A DNA stretch of 64,000 nucleotides, taken from NCBI GenBank assembly GCA_009733575.1, contig ML769383.1, positions 930,001 to 994,000 of the forward strand, in the 5' to 3' direction. Of this stretch, positions 26,666-36,250 are shown one piece after another. This DNA comes from Gymnopus androsaceus JB14 (taxonomy: Eukaryota > Basidiomycota > Agaricomycetes > Agaricales > Omphalotaceae). Each line of letters starts with the position of its first letter. Position 1 is the stretch's first letter. The notes beneath the pieces were generated by a model. It saw only the letters and a program-made list of their open reading frames with translations. It was not told the DNA's origin and ran no database searches. A program made the translations under genes and the position numbers.

Positions 26666-26800
26666 TCATTGCAAGTCCGAAAACGTTGTATGGTGATTTT
26701 ATGGAAGTTGGAACGACTGGGAAAAAAGGGTAAGCTAGAAAGATGGATGTCATGCAAAAGGCATCCACCAAATTTTCAAAGTAATTTCAACAAACAAAGA

Positions 26801-26868
26801 GGAAGACGACTCGCTACCGTCTTACGACTGACGGCCCGAAGGGAGCTGCAGAGCGGGGAGCGTCTTCC
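26801..26868. repeat. Hairpin unit 2 (core 26810-26860)
   Basis: Outer arms GGAAGACG (26801-26808) and CGTCTTCC (26861-26868) are perfectly complementary. Internal stem CCGTC/GACGG is a perfect 5 bp; inner hairpin is CCC-GAA-GGG. Confidence 0.85.
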
Positions 26869-27002
26869 ATATATGGTGAACATAGATGAGATGGTATGCG
26901 CGGATAATACTTGGGACGCCTGCCGCGTCCAGTTATCAATCAAGCTGGCTGAGCGCAATGATTATAGAATCACATACCAAAAGAGTGTTTTTGAGGGAGG
27001 GT

Positions 27003-27071
27003 GGAAAGCGACTCGCTACCGACTTATGACTGACGGCCCCGAAGGGAACTGCAGAGCGGGGAGCGCTTTCC
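27003..27071. repeat. Hairpin unit 3 (core 27012-27063)
   Basis: Outer arms GGAAAGCG (27003-27010) and CGCTTTCC (27064-27071) are perfectly complementary but differ from unit 2 at two paired positions. The core is the consensus form. Confidence 0.85.
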
Positions 27072-27216
27072 GTTTCCCGTTGCCGAGATCACAAAAAAAA
27101 AAGTATGTCTCCTAGTATAAACGTCCAACCTAAATTGAGAAAATTGAATGAGTAGAGGAATAGACAGGTTAAAATGGAGATGTACTATACATGATTAGGG
27201 CTGGTCCTCCCGGCTA

Positions 27217-27284
27217 GAAGACAACTCACTACCGACTTATGACTGGCGGCCCATGAAGGGAACTGCAGAGCGGGGAGTATCTTC
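27217..27284. repeat. Hairpin unit 4 (core 27225-27277)
   Basis: Outer arms GAAGA and TCTTC, inner ACTC/GAGT pair. The inner loop is expanded (CCC-ATGAA-GGG). Confidence 0.8.
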
Positions 27285-27391
27285 CAGTATTTAAACAATG
27301 ATTAAAATTCTGTCGGAAAGCTGATTAGCGTAATGGAGAACACTAGAAAAATATCACGCGCATACCGAGTTAAAAGCAATATATTGGATTC

Positions 27392-27433
27392 GAAAGGCCG
27401 CTCGTTACCGATATTAGAGGGCAAGCGCCTTCC
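27392..27433. repeat. Hairpin unit 5, core-deleted
   Basis: Keeps GAAAGGCCGCTCGTTACCGA on the left and AAGCGCCTTCC on the right, so AAGGC/GCCTT-type and CGCT/AGCG pairing survive. Most of the conserved core is missing. Confidence 0.6.
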
Positions 27434-27610
27434 TTTGTGTCTTCTTTGCAGAAGAGTCGAGATCACACATGCTTCAAAATCACACAAGATGTTTAAACAG
27501 CGAAGATAAAATGGAAAACGGCAGCCTAGCAGAAAGATTTAGGGTAAGAATGCATCATGAGCTAGCTAGGCCACATACCGAAAAAGCGTTAAAATCCCGA
27601 AAGACGCAAG

Positions 27611-27670
27611 AAGACTCACTACCGACTTATGACTGACGGCCCCGAAGGAAACTGCAGAGCGGGGAGTTGT
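27611..27670. repeat. Hairpin unit 6 (core 27615-27666)
   Basis: Near-consensus core (CCCCGAAGGAAAC variant) with ACTC/GAGT closing pair and short outer arms. Confidence 0.8.
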
Positions 27671-27819
27671 GGTATTCAATCACACAAAATCACACAAAGG
27701 TTATAATGAGAACGAAAAGTGAATCTAGTGCGGAAGAGTAGTCAGTCGATGAATATTACTAGGCGTATGGAATTCACATACCGAAGAAAAATGTGCATGC
27801 CGTTCAGATGGCATAACTT

Positions 27820-27882
27820 CAACAGCTCGCTGCCGACTTATGACTGACGGTCCCGAAGGGAACTGCAGAGCGGGGAGCGTTG
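27820..27882. repeat. Hairpin unit 7 (core 27826-27877)
   Basis: Consensus core with TCCC-GAA-GGGA inner stem. Outer arms CAAC (27820-27823) and GTTG (27879-27882) are complementary, and GCTC pairs with GAGC. Confidence 0.82.
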
Positions 27883-27925
27883 TGAGTCTAGTTGCAGGAA
27901 GTCCTTGAATATTTTTTTTGAGATT

Positions 27926-27990
27926 GAAAGCCACTCGCTGCCGACTTATGACTGATGGTCCCGAGGGAACTACAGAGCGGAGAGTGCCTT
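27926..27990. repeat. Hairpin unit 8 (core 27934-27984)
   Basis: CACTC on the left pairs with GAGTG on the right, with AAAG/CTT beyond. Internal stem shows G-T wobble (CCG.../...TGG). Only 108 bp from unit 7. Confidence 0.8.
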
Positions 27991-28120
27991 CTGTATGCGG
28001 GTACAACAACCACTGTCAACCTAAAGGTAATATCGTCAATCGCAATTCGACAAAGGGAGTATGCTCAAAGCAGCAAAAACGACTCCAACGTACTGATCAA
28101 AAAAAAAGGGTATGGAGGAT

Positions 28121-28188
28121 GGGGAGCGACTCGCTGCCGACTTACGACAGACGGTCCATAGTAGGAAGCTGCTGAGCGGGGAGTCCCC
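28121..28188. repeat. Hairpin unit 9 (core 28130-28183)
   Basis: GACTC pairs with GAGTC; beyond it GGGG (28121-28124) can pair with CCCC (28185-28188), leaving a bulge. Inner hairpin is TCC-ATAGTA-GGA. Confidence 0.8.
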
Positions 28189-28206
28189 ACCACGGGTTCG
28201 ACCATA

Positions 28207-28271
28207 CTTGGGTGGTGTATCCGTGTAGTTTTTATAGTGCTTACACAGCACGAGTAGGTACACCACCCAGT
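28207..28271. repeat. Hairpin directly after the array
   Basis: GGGTGGTGTA (28210-28219) is exactly inverted as TACACCACCC (28259-28268), with a 39-nt loop and a partly paired continuation (TCC/GG). It is unrelated in sequence to the array core. Confidence 0.65.
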
Positions 28272-29434
28272 AGTTCCTAGTAGCAGAGAGCGTCAGTCTT
28301 AGATCAGCATCAACGAACGACGTAGAGGCTCACCATAAACCCAAACGATTGAAGCAATGGCGGCCACGTTGAGTGACTTCACCAAGGTTCGCTCGCCGAT
28401 CAGCGATGGTGTCGCGATGAGTGCATCAAGCACCGTAGTATGGGTAGTAAGAGGCGAGCGATAGTATAAAAACTGACTGCAGAGGAGAGCTTTCGATGAT
28501 GAAAATGAGTGAAACCTGGCTAGCTTTTATGCTTTTCGAATGGCGATGGGAATCTGTATCCTTGTAAATGGATGAACACCATTGATACCGCGCGGAGTTG
28601 CAAAAAAAAGATGGCCAGGAGACTTAAAACAATTAAAGGAGCGACGATGAAAAGATTTGAAAGGAAAACTGCCAGACGACGCCCACAACGCACAGGCCAT
28701 TCCATCCCGGGCGATACAAATAAAATAAAAACTTCCGCTTCATTGGAGGAGAGGTATCAAGTTCTGAAGATGGCCGTTGATGGAGTACAAAAGAAGCATC
28801 GGTACCACGAGGTAAACACCTTGGGCGCTGATATGAGAACGACAGAGAGAGGGGATGTCGGTCAAAAGAAATCGAGATGAACAGCTGCTGACCACGGAGA
28901 TCAAGCTGAAAGATATCATCTGCTCGAAGGAGGGTCCTCGAAATGGTTTCATTGAAGATACCGAGTTAGGAAACAGCCCCCAAGGTCGCTTTCTTGACGT
29001 CGTATGAACCAAAGGACGATGCAAACCTTCTGCCCAATGTGCCTCCTTTTAAATTTTGCCATTGCCACCTGAAGCGCTCTACTGCATTGCATTGAAAGAG
29101 CAGACTCAGAGAAACTATAATGTAACCAGAGTTTCTTAACCAGTTCCAATCTCAACTGGAAGTACCTATTATAGTAGAATCGGTTAATGATAACAGCACA
29201 TAGAGCACTGTACTACCTAAGTAGTTAATGCCAAATGGAGATGTACAACCCGTAGTTAATACTTCAAAGTGGTTAGGTCAATAGCACAATGGTTAACATA
29301 AGCTATTAGCGGTTGAATCGTTGAGTGGTCAATTGACCTGCCTTTCCGTTGGTTAATCCAGTTACGTCCTGCGCCGCGCGGGGCGGCGGGGGTTGCGCGA
29401 GGGGCTAAAAATGGTCAGATATGCGAAGCTGTAC
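28272..29434. other. Long region without a supportable gene
   Basis: Short open frames exist on the plus strand. One of 102 codons at 28572-28880 is extremely basic. A 50-codon one at 28855-29007 (MSVKRNRDEQLLTTEIKLKD to GRFLDVV) has smoother, gene-like composition but no partner exon. Between about 29180 and 29350 the motif GTTAA recurs at least five times, and a GC-rich GCGCCGCGCGGGGCGGCG block lies near 29370-29390. No family is recognised. Confidence 0.4.
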
Positions 29435-29597
29435 ATCATCAGCAAAACCTGGGTGATCCCACAGCAAGGTCCCCCTCTGTACAGAACTGGACAGCTCTGT
29501 GGCTTCTGTGGATTGTATTGGGGCTTCTGTACAGTGCTGTACAGCAACCCACAGCAATCCACAGCAATCCACAGTTCACCCAGGTTTTGCTGATGAT
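29435..29597. mobile_element. MITE-like foldback element with 22-bp perfect terminal inverted repeats
   Basis: The segment 29435-29456 (ATCATCAGCAAAACCTGGGT then GA) is perfectly inverted at 29576-29597. The interior is rich in the word CTGTGGATTG/CAATCCACAG and in GTACAG palindromes, so the whole 163 bp can fold into one long hairpin. It has no coding capacity. A clear target-site duplication is not visible, so the superfamily cannot be given. It could also be a hairpin RNA precursor. Confidence 0.65.
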
Positions 29598-30077
29598 AGA
29601 CCATCTATGTACGACTCCTTCAAATCCTTCGACGGCACGGTTCTGTAACCGTAGACTCGGATCGCAACTGTAAATTCGATGGATACAGCTGCGGTGCGGA
29701 GCCCTAGCATGGAGAGGGGATGGAGGTGGGCATTGAGATGGGTAGTTTTGTGTTATTACACAGTGGGCACCCAGGAGCAACATCGAAGTCAGAAGGAAGA
29801 TAGGGTGACATAACGCTTGGTGGCGACTGATATCAGTCACTAGCAGTTAAGGCTTTGTACACGCCATCCCGGAGGAGTGTGGACCATCCCCTTGGAGTCT
29901 GGAATTTAACTCGTTCATCCGTGCAACATCCGTGCCGATGGAATATCTAATACTATTATGCAGTAGGCTTTTTCCCACTGTTACTACGCATGTCCCAGTT
30001 CAACAAATACTTGGGGGCGGGTTAGAATGGTCCAACTTTGTATACACATTCGGCAGACATCCCTGGGCCCTGGCCAT
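29598..30077. other. Upstream region of the peroxygenase gene
   Basis: No gene is supportable. It carries the distal promoter of the peroxygenase gene. Confidence 0.4.
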
Positions 30078-30086
30078 GATAAAAGG
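30078..30086 (+). promoter_or_regulatory. TATA-like element of the peroxygenase gene
   Basis: GATAAAAGG lies 39 nt upstream of the ATG at 30125, leaving room for a very short 5' leader, as is common for highly expressed secreted enzymes in mushrooms. Confidence 0.5.
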
Positions 30087-30124
30087 CTGAACATTACCCT
30101 CCAGGATTTGCACAGTGCTCTAGA

Positions 30125-31600
30125 ATGTTTTCTTCCCTCTTAGCAGCTTCACTACTCTCTCTTGCTCTCTCTGCGAACGCATTCCCAGAGTATCGATCTC
30201 TCGCAGGTCTGTCTGCTGCCGAGGTCCGTGCTGTGGCTCGCACCTTCCAAAGCACACCTGGCGCTCAACCTCTACCTCCGGCGTTTAACGATACATCCTC
30301 CAAGCTCGTCTTTGACGATGCCCATCCATGGGAACCTCTCCGTCCAGGAGATATTAGGGGGCCCTGCCCAGGGTTGAATACTTTAGCTTCGCATGGGGTT
30401 CGTATTCGTTGTTCATCTAAGCATTCGGTCACCAACAAGTCTCTCGTACTAGTACATTAACCGCTCTGGCGTCGTGTCCCCCGGTGAAATTATCACCGGG
30501 GTACAAGAAGGTGAGTATTAAAGTAACATTTTCCTGTTTCTACCAGCTAACCGAGTATAGGATTTAACATGGGATGGGACTTGGCCACATTCGTGACTTA
30601 TGCTGTACGGTCGCCCTCACATTACTTGGACTTTTCTTTTACTGATTGTCGTTCATAGGCATTTATTGTTGATGGCAACCACCTTACCAACTTGATGAGC
30701 ATCGGTGCAAAGACTCCAGAAACTGGTCCAGATGCGCCTGCACCCGCTATTATTGGCGGTTTGAACACTCACGGCGCATTCGAGGGCAAGTACCTTCAAA
30801 GCTCTTATTCCCACCGGCTGCTCACATTTTCATCCAATAGGTGATGCTAGTACTACTCGAGATGACTTTGCACTCGGTAGTAATTTCCTCTTCAACGAGA
30901 CCTTGTTTGACCAGGTAGATGGAAACGTTGCTTATTATTCCATGTTTTCACTAACACCTGATACCCGCTTGTCCTCCAGCTCTCTCAAGCGGCAATCGAC
31001 TTTGGGTCGAATGGGACGCTTGACATAACTTCGGCCGCAGTGCACCGTCACAATCGCATCCTAGACTCCATGGCACGGAACCCCAACTTTACTTTCGTGA
31101 TTCCGCGGTACCTGACGGCGTATGCGGAAACGACTTTCCCTCTTGCATTCTTTGTTAGCCACCAGAAATCGGACTCATCTATGACCCTCGACTTAGACGA
31201 TGCACGAAGCTTCTTCCAGAACCACAAGTTCCCTGATAACTTTTTCCGCCGGAATGGTTCCTTTGGCAATACTGAGGTATCCACCCTTATTACGGAGGTC
31301 TTTGAGCTCTTCCCCGAGATCCTTCCTGGCAACAATGAGGGCGCAGGGAACTATATCGTGGACCCAAATGACCCTGGTTTCAGTGGTGATAATGTAAGTA
31401 AACTACTGCGTAAAACTATGAATGTTCTGACTCCCCATCTTCAGACCTGCTATGCCTACTACAAGCAGACAAACTTCACATTGTCGCTGTATCCCGATCC
31501 AACCGATGAGTTGCGCACGGCTCTTCAGCAGAACCTGGCGACTTTCTACACAACTTTGGGTGACCCAACTTGTGAAGAAGTCTTTCCGTTTGGTCAGTGA
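30125..31600 (+). CDS. Unspecific (aromatic) peroxygenase / heme-thiolate haloperoxidase
   Basis: Secreted heme-thiolate enzyme that uses hydrogen peroxide to insert oxygen into aromatic and aliphatic substrates. The signal peptide is about residues 1-19 (cut after ANA). The PCPGLNTLASHG motif supplies the axial cysteine ligand. EGDASTTRDDFALGS gives the EGD(xxS) magnesium site and NETLFDQ the following helix. Distal-pocket PRYLTAYAETTFPLAFF holds the Arg and Glu, spaced as in the long-form fungal peroxygenases, that split the peroxide. C-terminal cysteines (NTCYAYYK, DPTCEEVFPFG) fit the family disulfide. Many NxS/T sites are present. Introns fall at about 30396-30451, 30510-30560, 30606-30659, 30789-30840, 30916-30978 and 31394-31444. 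All key residues are intact, so an active enzyme is expected. Confidence 0.93.
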
Positions 31601-31857
31601 AGCAAGACTCGCGGGGCTCTCTTTTTATATAAATAAGTACATTCGCATTTGTAGACAGTGGAACATGCATAAATAGCATTGAACCCGCAGTGTTTTTATT
31701 CAAAGGAAAGCAGAAATGTTTAGATCCATGCTTTTTGGGTGGAGTGGTGCGGGTTTCAAAGAAATATCTCTCAGCATGAGCAAAAAAAAATACATCGCAG
31801 ATGTGGAGCCGCAGATATAGCTATCCAGTCAAAAAATTGAAAAAAATGCATAGAAAT

Positions 31858-33462
31858 CTAATTAGCTGGAATTACATCGACTGATACATCTTTCTCGTTT
31901 TGTTTTTTTTGCGCCTCAGCACACAGCGGGCCCTGCCCTAGATCCAGCTCCTGTAAGCAAGGAGCCTCGAAGATGGATCTGTCGTACACCACTTTAACGG
32001 TCTTAACGGCGACAAAAATCCACAAAAGTAAAGTGGCTCCGGAATAGATGGAACCCCATAACACGGAAGAAGGGGGAGTCTAACGTGCTCCCAAGAGCGA
32101 GCGTCAAGTTTGCGTAGACACCCTGGTGAGATCGTCAGTCAGGTCTTGTTGTAAAAAAATCCGTAGTCCTCGACTTACATTAGGGAAAATAAGGCCCCAG
32201 AAATTTACTTTGAACACGAGACGGTTTCTGCGCAGTTCGTGCTGCATAGCTAACAAGGCAAATATCATCCACATGGAACATAAAGCCCATAGTACGAAAG
32301 CTATGCAGACGCAGATAACATTGATAGTGGAACCAGTCGATGGATCCTTCAGGAAAGCAGAACCTCCGTACTGAAGTGGCACAAGTTCTTTGAAAGCCGC
32401 CCCCGCTAAAAGGATCGAGTACCCAGCTTGACCGGTAGGTCCTAATGGTAGAAATACAGTGAGGACATTGTTTTTCTCCGGAAGTCCATAAAGTATAAGT
32501 CGGAGCAGATAAATCGTGAGCAGCATGAGGGCCAAGGTCAACCCGACGGTCACGATGAACAAGGACACGGTTTGAGTGAGGAGGGCGAGCGACGGGTTGT
32601 ATTCATTAAGGACAGGAGAGAAAACACCACCAGCGGAAGATGCGACAATCAAGGTTACAACTGGGAGCAGCCATACAGCGGTCATATTTTCGAGCGAGTG
32701 CTTTTGAGCTGTGTGCCTAAGAGAGAATTAGCTTACAACCAGTGTTTTAATTGTTAACACTTACATGACATGGAGCATACCCCAGGTACAGAGCACTAGA
32801 TGAAAGGTGAGCATTGGTCTCCAATCCATGTTATGTCAATAGTACCTGAGACAACAACATCGAGCCACCAAAGGCCCCACATAGTATAGAGGAATGGCTT
32901 TCCACCGAATCTGTACCTGGCACTGATGAGACCCACACAAACGTCCAAGAGTGTGGCAGCACCCATAGGAAACGTTCCAGTGAACATGCTTTGGGCAGGA
33001 TGACGAATCATGAGTCCCCAGACATCGGGAAACATGATATAGCGGGCAATCGTGAGGAGACAGAACACGGTGAAAAGCGTCAAGTTCGTAAAGAAGAAGA
33101 TCAACGTGAAAATGATCATTGGCTGCGAGCGATAGCCGTACGGGAATGCATAAAAGAGCAGCGAAATGCTGCCCGTACCCATATTTGCGGCAAACCAGGC
33201 TGGTGTGACTAAGGAAGGGCGACAAATCAGTATATCTCTTGGATCAAAGCAAAGGCAGATGCCCTGAAAGCAGTAGGAGCTGCATATGCATGCTTTGTCT
33301 GCTCAGTCCGACGCTTCAACGGCTGAGCTAAATGTATTTGCCCGAAGAAGAACCACACGTACAATTTCTTATCACATCCTTTAATGAGCGATTCCTGTTA
33401 CTGTCGTTACCTGCCATTGCAGCGAACAAGGTCGAAGAGGGTAATGGAAGATATCGAGTCAT
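31858..33462 (-). CDS. SSU1: SSU1-like sulfite/C4-dicarboxylate efflux transporter (TDT family)
   Basis: Plasma-membrane exporter of the tellurite-resistance/dicarboxylate transporter fold, related to yeast sulfite pump Ssu1 and plant SLAC1. Exons give the helix 1 signature TPAWFAANMGTGSISLLFYA, then MFPDVWGLMIRHPAQSMFTG and TFPMGAATLLDVCVGL, MTAVWLLPVVTLIVASSAGG, VFLPLGPTGQAGYSILLAG, and FKVNFWGLIFPNG before an intron. The last exon ends ELDLGQGPLCAEAQKK and DVSVDVIPAN at 31858. About ten transmembrane helices can be counted. The 5' end is the weak point: ATG 33462 (MTRYLPLPSSTL) is the likely start, but the joins between 33462 and 33210 are not certain. Divergent from the gene at 33607. Confidence 0.85.
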
Positions 33463-33606
33463 AGCTTAAGTATAAGAGCAAAAAAATTCACAATTATCCC
33501 CTAATCCCTATATCCGATTCGGATTTCGGTGATAATTTTGATCCGGCGCGCACGTGAGTGATTTTCGCGGACTTCTTTCTGTCCACCATCGAGCAAAGTG
33601 CACACC

Positions 33607-35416
33607 ATGGGTTTGCTCGATTATTTCTCTCCTTCCAAAGTTGCCATTCACATCGAGGAGCCGAGCCAAAGTGACGAAATTGACGAAATTGTCGTCGTCC
33701 AGACAGAACCTCCTACAAGCCCCAATGACGCTCCCCTCCCGCTATCTCCGATGACATCTGGATCCTCCACAAACGAAATAGCCGTATTTGATGAAAAGCC
33801 CGCTAAACGCGCAGCTCATCGCTTTTCTTTCCGAGCTTTCAATGTCCAGTCTCACGAGGAACGCAAGCCTGCACTCTCCGAGATTCGCGAGCACGAGAAG
33901 AAGGAGCATGCAGCTGCAGCACTTTCCAAACGATTGGCCAAGCCTCTCAGCACTAATTCAGACAGAAGAGCTCAGCAATCCGCTATGCTTGTTCGCGGTA
34001 TGATTATCGGCCCAACTTCATCATCCCCAATGCTTTCCTCTGCTGTCGCAAAGCCGCAGATGAGCAAGCTCAAGTCCCAGCTGATGCAGCCCAAGTCCGC
34101 CAACAAGATCATTGCGCACTTGCGGGATCTTTCTGTAGACTCTGGAGATGGCTCTCATGCCAAAAGAAGCGGTCCTATCCATGCTGTTTGTCTCGCCTAC
34201 ACGGACAGCGAGGAGGACGATATACATTTCTCCAAGCTTGATTCAGCACCTGCATCTGGGCCCAAAGTAGCGTCCTTTTTTGCTGTAACGTCCAGTGCTC
34301 CTGTGGAGGCTCTTTCGACTATGTTTAACGAGATGCATGTCATCGACCTTCTCAAGGTGTCGGATTTCGGGCTTGGTCAACCAGGAGATGGACCCGGTTT
34401 GCTGGCTGGTGCTCTGCCGACCGCAGAAACCGTGATCAATGGCATAGAGCAGATCACGCCTCAGTTAATGGCCTTGGGATATGCTACTGGTCGTGCCATC
34501 GTTCCCGACCACACTGGTCAGTTTGGTGATCACTTGGTACTTATCTCGTTATTAAGGATTATTTTTACAGGAATTCATCCACCCCAAGATCGTATGTCGG
34601 TTCTGACATGTAAGTCCAAATCAGTTATCTGACAATTGTCCTCGAATTGATCTTATTGTAGACTGGTGGGGTCTAGAAGTCATCCTTCCTCCTCCTTCCC
34701 TAGTGTACCTTGCGGTATATCCAGCTCTTTCTCTTTCATCTTTCCTTTCTCATCAATGTGCTTTAGAATGCCGACTCCATATCCGGTGCAGTTGTCAACT
34801 TTCTTTCAGCCCTCGCCCTGATCAATGGCGGCGTGCGCGAAATCCTTCCTTTCATTCGCTACATATCACAGTTCATCGATTTCGAGTTCAAGACCATTCA
34901 GGGACAGAACAAAGGTAAAGGTGTCGTCTGTGCTGCTACTTGGTGACTACTTTCTCTGTTCAACTTCGGCCTCGACTGACCAAATTTTTTCTTTCTAGGA
35001 TAATGCCCGCAGCCTTGGTATGTGAATTTTCTCTCCTTCGATATAGAGGTCATTCTGACTATATGCCCTCAAAGATTCCTCGACCTTGGGATTTCACTCC
35101 ACCTGAACCAAAGCCCGCGCCCAAGCCTGCTCCTACTGAAGAGGAATCCAACCCGACTCTTCCCACATCCGACAAACCGGAACCCGCGCCTACCAATTCT
35201 TCTCCTCCATCAGCATCTGTTCCTGCAGAGCCCTCAGCGCCTGAAGCTGCACCTCCTGTACAGATGTCTTCCCCTGCCGCGCCAGCAGCAGAAAAGACTC
35301 CTGTTCCAGCTGTTCAACCCACACCGGCAACAGGCAGTGTTCCGATTCCTGCAGTTTCGGGTATTCCAGCGGTAACAGCACCTGTTGCTCAGCCATCTCC
35401 TTCAGCCTCTTCTTAA
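33607..35416 (+). CDS. Conserved fungal protein of unknown function with Pro/Ala-rich tail
   Basis: The first exon (ATG 33607, MGLLDYFSPSKVAIHI; an ATG at 33598 adds three residues) encodes about 320 residues. The N-terminal half is Ser/Pro-rich and charged (REHEKKEHAAAALSKRLAKP). The second half is more ordered: TMFNEMHVIDLLKVSDFGLG, QPGDGPGLLAGALPTAETVI and QITPQLMALGYATGRAIVPD. After introns come YWWGLEVILPPPSLVYLAN, ISGAVVNFLSALALINGGVR, EILPFIRYISQFIDFEFKTI, then ATWIMPAALVPRPWDFTPPE and a tail of about 100 residues of Pro/Ala/Ser repeats. Hydrophobic segments in the middle could associate with a membrane or with partner proteins. I do not recognise a domain and give no function. Confidence 0.75.
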
Positions 35417-36250
35417 GGACATATTGATATGGAAGCATCCGCAAATGCTTCTTAACGCTGTAACGACTCTTTTTGATGATGATGGACTTTCATAACGACC
35501 TACATGATGCATGCACAGTTCATACCCCCAAGCCAATAATATGGCAATCAAGTAGTTACTTATTGAGAAGTTATTGTATTTGGATTTCTTTTTCGCATTC
35601 GTAGAGGGTTTGGTGGTTTTTTGTCTCGTAATATCGATGGATTCGCTTTATACCTACTATCGTCTATGTAGTTTCTCTTTTACTAGACACGCGATTGGAC
35701 GATGGTACTACTTGTGTAGTGGATATTTGTATGTGTAGTACATCGCACGCCATGGAAGAATTTATGTGTTTATGACAAGCGATTGCAAGTTAGCCAGAGC
35801 TTCAAGTTGGCAGCCGAGAAGGCAGCCTGTATCCGACGTAGAGCAAGAATAGAACCAAGAGAGCTCAAGCATGATGAAGGACCCAGGCAAGAATGATGCA
35901 AAGTCATCCCAGATGACTTTGGTTGTCACAATAGATTCTGATAACAAGCACTCTAGATATACGGGCATAAATCCAGGCAATTATTGTAGTTTAATTTGAC
36001 TTGGATTCAAGCAAGAGACGTAAAATTTGAACACCGAACAAGTTCACTGTGGCTTCCAGACACGATTAAAAGGTGCAATATGTATTACTCGTGCAATGGA
36101 TATGTACTTATCACATAAACGCCATGAAAGAATTATAAGAAAACTATTACATGCCATGTCCGAAACAAATCCGTGATGCAAAACCCAAAGAAAAAACAAC
36201 CTAATACTATGCAATGTTCTAGCTCTCACACTCGCGCGCTATTAAGAATG
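35417..36250. other. Intergenic region between convergent genes
   Basis: No gene is supportable. A short imperfect hairpin, CGATGGTACTAC (35700-35711) against GTAGTACATCG (35735-35745), is the only structure noticed. The rest is A/T-rich 3' flank. Confidence 0.45.

Larger units (their letters stand above)
26590..28195. repeat. Array of nine hairpin repeats, about 200-bp spacing
   Basis: Nine units in the same orientation have cores starting at 26608, 26810, 27012, 27225, 27400 (degenerate), 27615, 27826, 27934 and 28130. The spacing is 202, 202, 213, 175, 215, 211, 108 and 196 bp. The core of about 52 nt opens CTCGCTACCGACTTATGACT, continues GACGGCCCCGAAGGGAACTG and closes CAGAGCGGGGAG. Its two ends pair (CTC with GAG, GCT with AGC). 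Inside are two small stems: CCGNC...GACGG around loop TTATGACT, and CCC...GGG around a variable loop. Outside, each copy adds its own complementary arm of 4-8 bp. DNA between units is A/T-richer and mostly dissimilar. No protein-coding gene is convincing here. This could be a tandem non-coding RNA locus or a structured satellite. Confidence 0.85.

Noticed and set aside
27725..28009. Protein-coding reading of the array (repeated SGPSVISRQR on the minus strand, RLMTDGPEG on the plus strand)
   Set aside because: The peptide repeats only mirror the nucleotide repeat, frames break between units, and the variation follows base pairing rather than codons.
26608..28183. Hammerhead or other known self-cleaving ribozyme in the array core
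   Set aside because: CTGACGG resembles the hammerhead CTGANGA, but the last base differs, the GAAA strand is not right, and units 1 and 9 have CAGA there. I could not fit HDV, twister or pistol cores either.
26590..28195. CRISPR array
   Set aside because: Repeats are separated by 100-160 bp rather than 25-45 bp, spacing varies, the genome is fungal, and no cas-like gene is present.
28185..28222. tRNA T-arm (GGGTTCGACC)
   Set aside because: No matching acceptor, D or anticodon arms can be built around it.
28572..28880. 102-codon very basic ORF as a ribosomal or histone-like protein
   Set aside because: The Lys/Arg content comes from purine-rich DNA; no motif matches, and an overlapping frame looks equally good.
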